This document shows positions 1 through 15,100 of a stretch of DNA of 64,000 bases, piece after piece. Source of the DNA: Chaetorhynchus papuensis (Eukaryota > Chordata > Aves > Passeriformes > Rhipiduridae); contig VWYX01000777.1 of assembly GCA_013396525.1 (NCBI GenBank), positions 62,001 through 126,000 on the forward strand, read 5' to 3'. The translations under genes were made by a program, and so were the position numbers. Numbering within the stretch: position 1 is the first letter of the stretch; the number at the start of each line of letters is the position of its first letter. Under the pieces are notes generated by a model that searched no databases, was not told the origin of the DNA, and saw only the letters and a program-made list of their open reading frames with translations.

Positions 1-52
1 GAAGCAATGATGCATTTTAATAACTTTTCCCTCTCACAATTTCCTGAACAAG

Positions 53-192
53 GTGGCAACTATGACAGTCGATTTGATGTGGACAAGGGCACAGGAACTA
101 TCATTGTTGCAAGACCTCTTGATGCAGAACAGAAATCAAATTACAACTTGACAGTAGAAGCAACAGATGGAACCAGATCTATCAGCACTCAG
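53..192 (+). CDS. FAT1: FAT1 exon 7 (cadherin repeat, second half)
   Basis: The acceptor is cctgaacaag/GT and the donor is CAG/gtaacg. The first two bases complete a glycine codon split with the upstream exon, and the exon ends at phase 0. It encodes the second half of a cadherin repeat, with the recognisable strings NYDSRFDVDKGTG and LDAEQKSNYNLTVEATDG. The reading frame stays open past the donor to a stop at 286-288, but the splice site and homology end the exon at 192. Confidence 0.93.
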
Positions 193-3100
193 GTAACGAA
201 CTTTCTGATGAAGCACTTACAGATAGAGTGTGTAACTGGAGGGTGGGGAAGGTGTTGTATTTTCTTCTTACCATTTTTTTCATCCTAGACAATGAACATG
301 GTTTATCTAAATTAGGGACTTTGTCTAAAATAGAAGTGAATTCTGATATTCACCGAGCCATGTTGTTTGGTGGTTTAGGTGGAAGGTTGTGTGTTACTCT
401 ACTGTAGTCTGGACCAACAGCTTTTAAGTTATATCACGTTCCTACAGCTGTATAAATGAAAACAGAAAGCCCCGGCATGCATGATTTTCTCACAAGAAAA
501 GGATGAATACTGCTTACCTGAATTATTCCTCTTTACCCAGCTCCCCCAGAATCACTAAATAAATTGATTGCTGTACTTGAAATTTAAAGACGAACATTGT
601 AATATTTTGTTGTTCCCCTTCCCCTGCAAGATCTATGGATGACTAGTTGTACAGTGTCCAAGTAATGTTTTATGAAACTAAGCTGCTTCTTCTGCATACT
701 GTACATGTAGAAACAAGATTTAGGTTATAACATCTCTTTGAATCATCCCAAACACTTTATTTTAGCTTTGGTGGAAGTAGAGATTGCTAAACAATCGCCA
801 AAACCAGCAACCTCAGACAAATCAATTTTTTAAAATTACCTTTTTACTAAGGCTCTGTGATGGTGGCAGTTCTTTACAGTCGGACTAATAAGTTCACTTG
901 AAGGTGCAGAAGCCTTTTGTGGCAGTACTGGAAATAATTCATAGTAAAGTAGTTTATGATGTATACCCCGCCTGTTTTTCCCATCTAGTTTCTTTCCCCA
1001 GCCCAGAACCTAAATATGTTTGAAAGTACAGTTTTTTTGAGGTTGGTGTGAATAGAGCCATGATCATAGAGGAGCTTCTTTGTTCTTCCAGATAGGAAGG
1101 AAAGGCTTTATTTACTGATTAAAGACTGTTGGACAGTGATGTGTCTGTGTTACCTATCCTTATCATTGACCTACCCCTCAGGCACTCAGAGAGCAATAAG
1201 TGGATTGCTGCTGTCTTTTCTGTACGTAGAGATCTGTGTTACAAATGTGATTTCTTCTTGTTCAGCTTCTGTGCAGCACATACGTTCTTCTGTTATCTTT
1301 TCTAATGTCTTACATGTTGTCTTCTGCTTTTGGCCAGAGGAAAAGATGTTTCTTGTCAATGTTCAGGATTTTAAACAGAATCTTTATTGAGCTGACTGCA
1401 TGTCTGGAGGCTTGATAGGTCAAACAGAGTAAATTTGATAGTAGAAGGTGACCAAGTTAAGCAGTTTCCTTTGAGAAATGCTTTTTCCTTTAATGGTGAC
1501 AATTGTGAGTGGTTTTTCTAGACCATGAATCTTCAAAGACAGCAACATGTTTCCTAGCAGGAGCTTGCTGCAATCATAGCTGTGGTGTCATTGCCTCTGG
1601 TGCTGATAAAAGGTTTGGAGAATCCTGCTGTAATTGTATTAAATTTGCCTACTTGTAGTAAAAATATTGAGCAGATTTACTTCTACTGATTACAGAATGC
1701 TGGAGAGAAGGCAAGAATTACTTAGGACAAAAAACAGAAGAAACACAAATTCAGCTATAAGTCAAAAAGACAGCAAGAGGCTTTTCCATACACACTTCCC
1801 CCCCTCCTCCCAAAAATGCAGTAAAAAATGCCATCATACAGTGTGTTTTGGGGTAGCCCAGGGACTATTAAAGGCTTAATATGGGGCCTTGGTGAATCCA
1901 GATAGCCTATCCAGTGCTGCTGCTTGCATAGCTGAATTTATGCAGACATCCTGAGCTGTCACAGTTGAGCCATAATCTGCTTTGTCTTTTAGAACAACCA
2001 AGAACTGGAAGGTCAAAAAATTACTTTAACCCTCACCCCTTCTCTTCCTCTGAGTCATGTGGTTCATATAGTTCTTCTTGGAAGTGCACAGTGTAAAGTT
2101 CTTTAAATGAACTTTTTATTTTAGCATTTTGTAAAGCTAAGCGAACATTATAAACATTTACCACAGCACTCTTCTCCAGAAGAATTGGAGTAGTCGTCTC
2201 AAATTTGTCATTTCTGTGATTGCTTTCTCTATGATTGTGTTTCATGTCTTTCCCTTCCTCTCTATTAGGCTTGGCAGGATCAGAGGTTGTGGTTTCTGTT
2301 ACAAACAAGCACAAAGATTTCCTTTGCGTTGTCTTCCTTTCGCCCTGCTTGTGGGATAAGCACGAGTTATGCTGCTGCTGTTGGAGTCTTGTGTTAATGT
2401 GGTGTAATGATTGAGGAGTGTGGATCACTTCTAATTCTGCAACTGTTGGTGCATGATCCTGATTTCAGTTGATTCTCTTATCTCCCCCATAACTCCTGGC
2501 CCACCCAAATGGATTCATCTGTTAAGATAACCCTCAGGACTATCACTCAAAAGATGCATTTCAAATCAAGCTTAATTTAGGGGGTTAAAAATGTTGATAC
2601 AAAAGGAAACTGAAGGTGTGATTTATGGCTGCCAGTGTGTAAATTCTGTTACTCATTGCTGAAATACATGATGAAATGTTCATGTGGCGTTGGATTCTTC
2701 TAAGAGCTGATAAACAGTTAAAATGGAGTGACATGCAAAAGAAATTCTGAATTCTGAGTGCATGCATGAGGAACAACAGTATGCCATACAGAGCTTTTAG
2801 CTTAGAAAGTAATTGCTATAAACACTGGATATACGGTAAACAATTTAACAGACCTTGATTAACAGCAGAGTAAGTCATTTTACATTTAATTTGAAAAAGG
2901 AAATGACATTTGCAAGAAACAGGGGAGGGGGATAAGAAATGAAAATCTTATTGTGTAAAAGCAGTGCATTGAATCTGACTTTAAACTGGAAGGCATTTGC
3001 TGGCCTTGGGCCATTAACATCTGTAGGGCATTTGACTCTTTCAGGACTTCAGTTAAATAGCTGTTTTGAAAAATAAAGCAATAGTAGGCGTGGAGGCTAT

Positions 3101-6100
3101 TCCAATTTTGCATGCATCTAAATACCAAAAGCATGAGGCAAAGCAAGGACAAACAAATTCCTACAGTAGTGGTGTTTGACATGATGTTAGAAATGACTAG
3201 TGTCACACTGAAATGGATTATGATTAAAAATAAAATAAAAATAGAGAAGCTAAATAACTGAAACCCACAAATCAGTGTACCTATGTACTGAAACAGAAAA
3301 GGTTATTCACAGACTGTAAGTAGCAATAAATGAACTATTTAATTGATTTTGGGGGGAAAGCAAAAAGAAAAGGTCCTGTTTCTAGCTATAGCCACTTACA
3401 GTCATTGCTATGTCTATCAGTTTTTTTCATTGAAAGTAATACTTCAGATGGTTTACAGCTAATTGCAGCATTTTACCTATTGCTTTTCTATTGCAGAATA
3501 TTTAATCTTGCTTTATGCAAAATTTATATGGATGTGATACTTTGGGAATGAAGTATATAATAGTCTTCTAATGCATACTAAATATGCATTTTTGCTTGCA
3601 ATTACACTACTCTACGGAGACATTTAGAACTGGAATGAACTGACATTTATAACTGGATATCTGAATTAACTGAATTATCTCTGGATAATACAACTTTTTA
3701 TTTATGAAAATTATTATAAACATGCCAGTGCTACTATAATGTAATTATGGGAGAGGAGTAGATTTTAAACTCTGCATAGAATCAGTAAATGAAAAATTAT
3801 ATTAAAGAATCGAAAGGAACATTTTGTTTAAATACTGCGTGTTGAGTATGTTTTGTCAATGGCACATATCTCCTCTATAACTTAGTAGCAATCAATGCAT
3901 CCCTATGCAAATTTAGGTTTCACCTGCCAGATTATTAATAGATTTTAAGTCCTCAAAATAATCCTGGGCTGCTTTGTTCTCAGTATAACCAGTGTGCATT
4001 GCTCTCAGTGTGATCTGTGGGCAGAAAGCAGCTGTGCAACACAACCCTTGCATATCTTTGCAAAATGAGTGAAGTTTCTTTAGTTCCAGACCATTTTGTT
4101 TCAAAGATCACATTATGGTCTGTTAATGTGAGGCTTTTCTATATTGTACCTCTTTAATTTGCAACTATTTCTTAAGAGATAACATTAGCATATTTCATTT
4201 TAATTGAATCTTATAATTTCATTGAGAGACATTCAATAGCTTATTTTATGCTATGTTATGTTAGAATAACACATGTTCTTCATGCGTTTTGTTCTCAGAC
4301 ACACTAAACCATATTTTTCTGTGTGGGCTTACAATTTCTGTGTGCACTTACAATTATTACTTCAAGTACTTTCCATTTAACTTCAAGGTCTTAACGGTTT
4401 ACATGACAATTTGGTTCTCTTACATCTAAAAGGTAATTGCACATCTAGCACCTGTCACTTACCCTCAGTAACAATTCCTTACTTGAGACTACGGTTTCCT
4501 TTGTAAATTTATTTAATAGTTTACGTTGGAAAGAGCCCCTGGAGTTCTAGCTAAAACTCCTGGTCAAAGCAGAGCAAACTGCAAAGTTGATCAAGTATTT
4601 CAGTGACTTGTCAGGTTCTAACTGCCTGGGATGACAAGGCGCAACACCTCTTCCTTGGACTTGCTTTTATACTGGTGTTTAACAACTGTCCTTGAAAAAA
4701 TTTTTTTCTTATGTCTGGTTGTATTTTCTCTTATTGGAGCTTGTGAGTGTTGCCTCCTGTCCTTTCACTGTGCTTCTCTGAGAAGAGTCTGGCTCTCTCT
4801 CCTGCACCCCTCCAGTGGACAGATGGCTTTTCAATCCCCACTGATTTTAATGACCTGTCATTGGATTTGTTTCATTTTGTCAAGATCTCTCCTGGACTGC
4901 AGGACTTAAAACTGTAGTGGATCTACATTCCCACCAGTGAGTGTCAAACAGAAGGGGATAATTCCTTCCCCTTATTAAGGCAGCCCAGTGTGCAGTTTGA
5001 CAAGTTACCAAAAGGGAGCCCATTGGATCACATTAGGCTTGCCCACCAGAACCTGTGCAGGGGCAAAAAGTAGTAATATCACTGAAAGAGAAATGAATCC
5101 TAGAGTATGTAGATAAAGCACTTTTCACGTGAGTCTAAGATAAACTTTGGATTTCATGTGCATATAAAATGATTGCACTAATATATCAAATTGTGTATTT
5201 TTAGTTGTGTTTACCAGTTTGGAGAAAAACTGCAGCCTGAGCAAGTAACGTGACAAGTAATGGAATACCTGAGCTAACCACTTGTAGTGACTGAGTCACT
5301 TTGTTTATTCCTTAGCAATATTTTTTTTGAGAATTCATATTTATTGGTGCTATACATTTTGAGGAGCTAACTCCTTATCTGTTTAGCCCAACAGTACTTT
5401 TTGGAGGATGTCTCCTTATGTGTCATTTTAACTGCTTTGCTAGCTAATACCAGAATTGCTGCTAAATCCTGATGGTATGATCACCAGCTCACTTTTCAGT
5501 TAAGCTGGTTTGTTGGATATGCGGTTGGTCCTGCAGGTAGTGATGGTGGTTTTACAGTCATTACATTCCTGGCATTTAACTTAGTAGTTTGCATGGGGTT
5601 TTTTGTGGTGCTTCATTCTAGAAATGCTGTTTTCCTTTTATTTGTTTTGTGTAGTACCAGCAGCACAGGTGGCCATGTCTTCTGCTCCAAAGATTCACTT
5701 AACAGAGTTGCTCTGTAATTGCATACCCTCTCACTTCGAATTTTAACATCAGTTTCTGTATTTCCTCATTTGGCAGTAGAAATAGACTTGAACTTAAATA
5801 GCAATTTTAATTTAAATTCATCAGATTTGACACCTTATCATTTCACTTGCTTTTTTTCTGAGTCTGACCTAAATAATTTCTTGGGGGTGGAAGTTTAATA
5901 AAAAAATTGGTGATGAGTTCATTTTGAAACCATAGTATCCATTAATGAAGTGTTGTGATTGTATATGGCCTTTAAAACTTTCATTTATGCAAAAATTTTT
6001 TTTTTAGTTTGATTTGGATTGAGTGTTGGGGTTTTATGCTGTTTGGGTTTTTTTGGTTTTTTTAATTTGTTGTTCGTCTTCATTTGGTATCATTTTTCAT

Positions 6101-9100
6101 TTTCCTGAGCACTGTTGTTCAGTGAGCAGCTGTTTTTACTCAAATGCTTTGTGAGTGTATTAGACCCTTCTGTCTTACTTCTTTCAAGAGGCATTAAAAC
6201 GTATTTTATTTATACAAAATTTAAAAAGAAACTAACAATTGTGCTTGTGTTGCTTTATTGCATCCTGCCTAATCATGAAAATGTGAAAAGGTCACATTTT
6301 TAAGATAAAAGACTCCTACTTGCTTTTCATTTTCCAATTGAATGTTAGTTAATGTATTTAAAAACTTGTCCTAATATGTATCCTGGGTCTCCTACCATTA
6401 ATATTTCTCCCCACTGAAAGTCAATATTTATTCCAACTCTTTGTTTCTTTTCTTTAATCTGTTTCTAATCCATGACAAAACCTTAGTCTCCATAGCAACA
6501 TCTTGCAAGGGAATTTATCAGTGTTCCAAATGATTCCATTTTAGTGTAAGATGCTAGTTTTGCAAGGTTGACATTTCTTCTTCCTGTAGCAAGAGGTATG
6601 GCATTTCCTAATTATTTGCCACCATCAGGATTCATCTCATTTAGTTTCTACTGCATGGAGTTTGGCACCTTGTCTAAATTACATCTGCTTACTTCACCAG
6701 TTACCAATGGAAAGCAGTAAGTGTCTTCAAAGAAAAATTTAACCCACTTACAATATTTTAAGTACCTATTTAAAAACCATTTTATAACCCTTAAAAAATT
6801 TATACAAAGCACCTAGCCCATAAAGATCTTGAGTATAGCTGTATGTTGCTGGAGCTTTGCTGTCTACTTGCCAACTCCTTTGCATTACTGTTACTTGTCT
6901 GATGTTATCACTATTGAAAAACAGGATGGTGGCTATCTGTTTTACCCTTTTTAATCAAAACTTTGATGCTGTGAAAGGCAAGTGGAGGTGCAGGGATCTT
7001 GTGTGGTTCCAGTGAGCAACATTATACCGACAAAGATGCAATTTGAAGCGTCTGATTTAATTTAACTGTAACTCAGAGAAGACGTGTAGGTGACCAGTGA
7101 GCTCTGCTGAAATCGTGCTGCACTGCTGGAGAGTAGTAAACAATAGCACCTGCAGTTCTTCAAAAAAATGCACTTTTGTGGGAATTCCACCTCTCTTCTA
7201 TTTTTGCCTAGGCTTGCAGATGTAAGGAGCTGAAAGAGGACTGTTTTTATGTGAGAGCAAGGAGGAGTATTATGCATCCACTGCCTTGAAAAAACACTGC
7301 TTAAAATTGTAAATTTGCACCTCAAAACAAGATTTTATTACCCACTCTAGGATCCATATTGAGTATTTTCAATTGCAAAATTAACAAAGATTTTTTTTTT
7401 TGTCTTGTTTTAGACAAAAATCATTCCCTGTAAGATGTCTTATGTAAGATATTTCTGGTTGTACAAATTTCTAGTTTGACTTTGGGGAAGGTGAGGCAGA
7501 TTTGGGTTTAGTGACATTCTTCTTCCTTACATGACTTGGCTCTCTCCTCCTCCCAGAAAAGTAAAATTGTCTTGAGGTAGAATTACTTCACTATTATGGT
7601 CTGATATTTAATGAAATATCCTCCTTTCATTTCTTTTTGCCAAATATCATCTATGTTTTCCCCTTCCCATTGTATCATTTCAGGTGTACATCAAAGTTAT
7701 AGACACAAATAATCACAGGCCTCAGTTTTCTGCTTCAAGATATGAAGTTGTTATACCTGAGGATACCTTACCAGAGACAGAAATTCTGCAAGTCAGTGCC
7801 ACAGACAGAGATGAGAAGAATAAACTGATTTATACTATTCAGGGTAGCACTGATCCCATCAGTCTTAAAAAATTTCGTCTGGACCCTGCAACTGGCTCCC
7901 TTTATACTTCAGAAAAACTGGATCATGAGACCATGAACCAGCATATTCTCACAATAATGGTAAATACGCATGAGATTTCTTCTATTGTCAGTGACAAACA
8001 GATGTTTCTTCATGTCTTTTTAGTTTGTCCTCATAATTCAAACATTTATTTGTATGTTTAATTTTTATGCAGTCTTTGACTCTGTGGCTGATTGAACCTT
8101 GAATGATTACTGGTATTTGGTGAACTGCTGAAGTAAGAGTGCTAATTGCTAGTGATGTGCTGACTGTTGCAGGTTCGAGATCAGTATGTTCCTGTGAAGC
8201 GCAACTACGCCAGAGTCGTCATTAATGTCAGTGACACAAACGATCACGCTCCGTGGTTCACCAGCCCTTCCTATGAAGGACGAGTGTATGAGTCAGCAGC
8301 TGTTGGATCAGCAGTGCTCCAGGTTACAGCACTAGATAAGGACAAAGGGAAAAACGCAGAAATTGTGTACTCTATCGAATCAGGTATATTCACTTTCTTA
8401 CATTTTCCGTCCGTTGAACTCGCTGATGCTTTTTCAACTGTAGATGTGTAAAAACGTATCTGTAAAAAAAGGGGGGCAGTGCAGGTTTATGTGCCATATT
8501 CTGAGAGATGTATTGAAGATACAGCTCTCAGAGTATTTAAAAGAATACTACAAATATTCATCTCCATCCTTTAGCTATTTACGATATCCTCTAGATAGGG
8601 GAAGAAAAAGCCATCTTGAAATGCTCAAAAGGAGTAATTTCTTTAGGAATTACAGAATCATTACGTTCAGGTCTAAAAAATGCATTCTAATATTGTAAGT
8701 CTTATTTTTTGTGGCATAGGCAAAGCAAGGGTTTGATGAATAGAGTAAGAGCCTGAGACAAGTGCTTTCATGTTTACTATAATGGAGAAGTAAGGAGCTC
8801 AGAAGTGACTTAAATATTCATGTACCTGACCCCTAAATAATCCCAGCTTTTAAGTTAAGATTTGTGATAGATGAAACAAGGAAGGGGTTGCTTTGCATAC
8901 TTCCCTCTGGCTGATTTTAGTAGTGGGACCCCTATTCTATATTATTAAAATATTTGAGAAATTCCTTAATAGTTGGTCAGTCTTGCAGTAAGACTCCTTT
9001 GAGATTGCAAGCCAGGAAAGAACTGCTCCTTTTTTATAACCTCAGTGTGTCTTTCTGAACTTGCCTACAACAATGTGATTCAAATGATGGCAATTTTAAA

Positions 9101-12100
9101 TATTAGAAAATAGGATGACATTGATAGAGTTCACCTACCAGACAGAAGTGGGTTTTGGTTCAGTCCATTAAGTCTAAATTAAGGCAAGTCTGCCATTATC
9201 AAGGTCCTGAGCTTTGTAGACACCGTGACTGGAAAAAAAAGTTATTTAAATTTCATTACCTATGTGAAGTACTACTTTTAAGGTAAAAAGTAATTTAAAA
9301 TAAAAATCCCAGTAATAAGAGACTATATATTAAAGAGAACAATAGGTAAAAAGTTAATCAGTTGCGTTACATGCAAAGTGTTATGTGTAGATGCTTTTTT
9401 TTATTTTACATAAGTTGCTGTGTAAAGGATAGGAATTGTTTGCTATAAATATTTTCTTTTTCTTCCCCAAAGTGCTGTTTTGATATAAAAACATACTTTA
9501 ACACCGTATTAAAACAAAACTGTGATTATGACACTCTGAAGAGAATGAATGTTTTTGAGTTAGTTGCTTAAAATACATGAGGTTTTTTTTGTCATTTCTA
9601 GAAATATGACATTTACTAAGCAGGACACTAATGTCCATTAAATTTTTCTCGTCTTTCCCATTTTGTTAGTGCTTGTTTCATGAATGCCTAACAATGGCAA
9701 GAAAAAATGTGGGTGACTCAGTACAGAATGAAATTACATGCTGTTCTCTTCCTTTCTTCTAGCTTTTTGTAGGAGTAAATGTAAGACCTGTAAAGTTTAT
9801 TTCACAGGATTGTGATCTATTGGGAGGTTAAAGCATTATAGTTGATATTCTAGGCAAATGAAAGGAACATTCCTTAAATGCTTGTAATGTCTGCTTAGAT
9901 TTGTAATGGGATATTCTAAGAATGCCACTGTGTTTAGAGTCTCCACTAAAAAAACCAAAAATAACCAACCAAAAAAACCCCAACAGTAAAAAAAACCCAA
10001 ACAAAATACAAAACTTCACTTTTGCCTACTTGTGTGCAGAAATCAGAAGTTCTAATAATTTTTTTTTTCATGCTGAGATCATGGCTTTAGTAATGTAATT
10101 TTTAAGGTAAGTAAAATGTTAAATCTTAGCATATTTAATACATGTGCAGATTCTTGTATGCAGTGTAGTTCATCTGTACATTTCAAAATTTGAAGCAAAC
10201 AAGTGTTTATAATAAATGGCAGCTGGTTCTTCTCAGCAGGCATTATTTTTCTTCTAATACTATCATGGAGAATAATTTGTCTGTGTATCAATAGGAAGTT
10301 AGGAGAGATGTAACTATTTGTCCAATTCAAAAAGTTTATTTTTGCAGTAGCGGTTTAAACAATACTTGCGTAAACAGTTAACATTCACAAGGGTTTATTC
10401 ATTACAACCCTTCTTTTTTTTCTTGTCTAAAACAGTCCAGTTGTTTTAGATTATAAAATATAACTTTTATTCCACTAATGTTAACTTCTGAATATAAGTT
10501 CTTTTCAGCTACAGTCAATATTTAAGTTTGCTAAAAGAAAATTTTTGCATTTATTTTCAAGGCTGGGATGGCTTGGCTAACTATATTTTATGCAGTATTT
10601 GCACAAGTAAACTTAGAATTACTGCCAACTCTTGATTACAGAAAACTTTCCAGACAAGTTAACAAATGTTTATCAAGCAAAACTAAGAAACTTACACAGT
10701 CTCTGTGTTCTCTCTATGTCTCTTTAAGTATGGAGCTAAATAAGCAGTCATCCCTTAAATTCTGTGTACCTCTTTCTTAATTGCTTTTCTTTTCTTCACA
10801 GGGAATATTGGAAATTCCTTCCTTATTGATCCCATTTTGGGAATGATTAAAATTGCAAAGGAATTAGATCGTAGTAACCAGGAAGAATACAACCTGATGG
10901 TAAAAGCTACAGATAAAGGACGTCCTCCAATGAGTGAAGTGACCTCTGTGCACATATTTGTTACGGTTTCTGATAATGCCTCACCAAAATTCACAGCCAA
11001 AGAATATTCCGCAGAAATCAGTGAAAGTGCCAGCATTGGAAGCTTTGTTGGAATGGTTGCAGCATACAGTCAGTCTTCTGTAGTTTATGAAATAAAAGAT
11101 GGTAATACAGATGATGTCTTTGCTATCAACCCGAACTCAGGTGTCATTGTTACTCAGAAGATATTTGATTTTGAAACTTTGCCTTTTTATACTCTAACTG
11201 TGCAAGGAACAAACATGGCTGGCTTGTCCAGTAATGCAACAGTTTTGGTACATCTTCGGGATGAGAATGACAATGCACCAATTTTTATGCAGGCTGAATA
11301 TACAGGACTCATCAGTGAATCAGCTTCAATTAACAGTGTGGTTCTCACTGACAAGAATATCCCATTAGTAATTCGAGCTACAGATGCTGATAAAGAATCT
11401 AATGCTTTGCTTGTTTATCAAATTGTCGAACCATCTGTCCGCCAGTATTTTGCCATTGATTCTAGCACTGGTGCCATTCGGACAGTAATGAGTTTGGACT
11501 ATGAGGAGACAAATATTTTCCACTTTTCAGTGCAAGTACATGATATGGGGATACCACGTCTATATGCGGAATATGCAGCTAATGTTACTATTTATGTGAT
11601 TGACATCAATGATTGCCCTCCTGTGTTTTCAAGAGAGCTATACGAGACATCCATTCTGGTTCCAACTTATAAAGGCGTGAAAGTCATCAGCGTAAATGCC
11701 ACTGATGCAGATTCAGGCATTTTTTCCCAATTAATTTATTCTATTATTGAAGGCAACATTGGAGAAAAATTTTCAATAAACCCTAAGACTGGAGATATAA
11801 CAGTACAAAACACAACTCAGTTAAGAAGCAGATATGAATTAACAGTGAGAGCATCTGATGGCAGATTTGCAAGCACTACATCTGTAAAAATTAATGTGAA
11901 GGAAAGCAAAGCAAGCCAGCTGAAGTTCACACAGAGTTCTTACTCTGCAACAGTGCAGGAGAATTCCACAGAGGCAAAAACAATAGCTGTTGTTACTGCT
12001 ATAGGGAATCAAATAAATAAGCCTTTGTTTTACCATATTCTAAATCCAGACAGCAGATTTAAAATAAGCCAAACTTCAGGAGTCCTTTCAACAACGGGAA

Positions 12101-15100
12101 TACCATTTGATCGTGAACAGCAAGAATCTTTTGATGTGGTCGTAGAAGTGACAGAGGAAAATAAACCATCAGTTGTTGCACACATTGTAGTTAAAGTCAC
12201 AGTGGAAGATGTAAATGATAACGCTCCATTTTTTGTCAATCTTCCATATTATGCTGTTGTTAAAGTAGACTCTGAAGCAGGCCACGTTATTCAACATGTG
12301 ACAGCAGTAGACAAAGATACAGGCAAAAACGGAGAGGTGCATTACTATCTCAAAGAACATCATGAACATTTCCAAATTGATCCCACTGGTGAAATCTCCC
12401 TGAAGAAGAAGTTCGAACCAGACACACTAAATAAGGAGTATCTGGTCACAGTAGTGGCAAAAGATGGAGGAGATCCTGCATTTTCAGCTGAAGTTACAGT
12501 CCCAATTACAGTTATGAGTAAAGCTATGCCAGTGTTTGAGAAGCCTTTCTACAGTGCAGAGATACCAGAAAACATTCAGCTCCATAGTCCTGTGGTACAT
12601 GTGCAAGCAAACAGCCCTGAAGGATTCAAGGTGTTTTACAGTATCACAGGTGGAGATCCTTTCAATCAGTTCACTATCAACTTCAACACTGGAGTAATAA
12701 ATGTTGTTGCCCCTCTTGACTTTGAGTCTCATCCAGCCTATAAACTGAGTGTTCGAGCAACTGACTCCCTAAATGGGGCACATGCTGATGTGTTTGTAGA
12801 CATAATAGTGGAAGACATCAATGATAATCCTCCTGTGTTTACAGAGCAGTCTTACACTGCAACACTTTCTGAAGCATCTGTCATTGGAACATCTGTTGCA
12901 CAAGTGATTGCTACAGATGCTGATTCTGGAACCAACAGGGGAATTTCCTATCACTTGGTTGAGGATAATAGTGAAAGTCATGACTACTTTCACATAGATA
13001 GCAGCACTGGACTCATTCTTACAGCAAGAACTTTGGACTATGAGCAAATTAAACAACACAAGTTACTCATAAGGGCCATAGATGGTGGCATGCTGCCCTT
13101 GAGCAGTGATACCATTGTAACTGTTGATGTAACTGATCTCAATGATAACCCCCCTCTTTTTAGCCAATTGCTTTATGAAGCTAAAATTAGTGAACTGGCT
13201 CCTCGAGGACATTTTGTGACACGTGTGCAAGCCTCAGATGCAGATAGTTCGGATGTTGACAAGCTGGAGTACTCCATTCTGACAGGCAATGATCAGAAGA
13301 ATTTTGTGGTTAATAGTAAAACTGGCATTATCACCATCTCAAACCTACGCAGGCAAACACTGAAGTCACATTATAATCTTAACGTGTCGGTTTCCGATGG
13401 GGTCTTCAGGAGCTCAGCCCAAGTCCATATAACTGTAATCAGTGCCAATATGCACAGTCCTGTTTTCAGCCAGAATAAATATGAGGTTGAACTAGCTGAA
13501 AATGCTCCATTGCATACTTTGGTGACTGAAGTTAAAGCAACAGATGAAGACTCTGGTACATACGGCCACATCACTTACCACATTGTGAATGACTTTGCCA
13601 AAGACAGATTTTACACAAATGAGAGAGGGCAGATATTTACCTCTGAAAAGCTTGACCGTGAAACACAAGCAGAAAAAGTAATTGCCATTAATTTAATGGC
13701 CAAAGATTCAGGAGGGAAAGTTGCTTTCTGTACTTTTAATGTAATACTTACAGATGACAATGATAATGCTCCTCAATTCCGAGCAACAGAGTATGAAGTA
13801 AATATTGCATCTGATGTTCCACGGGGTACTTCAGTCGTTAAAATCTGGGCATCTGATGCTGATGAAGGTACAAATGCAGACATCACATATGCTATTGACG
13901 CAGAGTCTGAAAATGTAGAAGAGAACTTAGAAATTGATTCATTGTCTGGTGTAATTACAACAAAAGAAAGCTTAATTGGTTTGGAAAATGAGTTTCTTTC
14001 TTTCCTTGTTAGAGCAATTGATGGTGGATCGCCCCAAAAAGAGTCAGTTGTTCCTGTCTATGCTAGAATACTCCCACCAGAAGTGCCTCCTCCAAAATTT
14101 TCAGAACCATTTTATTCTTATACTGTTTCTGAGGACATTCCAATTGGAACTGTGATAGATGTTATCAAAGCAGAGCATAATCAGACTTTAGTATATAGTC
14201 TGATTAAAGGGAACACTCCTGAAAGCAACAGAGATGACTTTTTTGTGATTGACCGACAGACTGGAGAGTTAAAGCTTGAGAAGAATCTTGATCATGAAAC
14301 AACTAAGTGGTACCAGTTCTCTGTTCGAGCACAGTATGCAAATGAAGATTACAATGTTGTTTCCTCAGTAGAGGTAAGCATTCAAGTAAAAGATGCAAAT
14401 GATAACAAACCCATTTTGGAGTCCAACCCATATGAAGCATTCATCGTAGAAAACACACCAGCTGGGACAAGAGTCATACAGGTTAAAGGAACTGACTTAG
14501 ATTCAGGGCTCAATGGGCAGGTTACTTACAGCTTGGATCCTTCTCAAGAGCTGGACGTTATAGAGTCTTTTGCCATAAACATGGAAAGTGGCTGGATCAC
14601 CACTCTCAAAGAACTCGATCACGAGAAACGGGACAAATACAAAATCACAGTGGTCGCATCTGACCGGGGTGAAAAAATTCAACTGTCCTCTACGGCTGCG
14701 GTTGAAGTTACTGTCACAGATGTGAATGACAATCCTCCACGATTTACTGCAGAGATATATAAAGGAACAGTCAGTGAGGATGACCCTCCTGGTGGGGTAA
14801 TCGCTATCCTGAGTACAACGGATGCTGATACAGAAGAAACCAATAGACAAGTCTTTTATTACATTACAGGTAAATCTTTTTGGGTAATGTCAGAATAACC
14901 ATTTGAGTGGTGCTGGAATGATAGGAGATACAACTTAATCTTTGAAAAGATTGGAAAGTGCTTGAAACCATAAAGCTGCAAACAGAGAATGTGTGTGTCT
15001 TAATATGAATATTAAAAACTTCAGTGGAAAAAGGAGTTTTAGTTGGCTTTGTTTCATGTGTGCCTTGCTTAAAATGCCTTTCTCTGTATATTATTTATAT

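Noticed and set aside
2033..2428. 131-codon minus-strand open frame in intron 7
   Set aside because: No recognisable motif, no splice context, basic/polar random-looking composition inside an intron.
11839..14850. Several minus-strand open frames opposite FAT1 exon 10
   Set aside because: Shadows of the long coding exon on the other strand.
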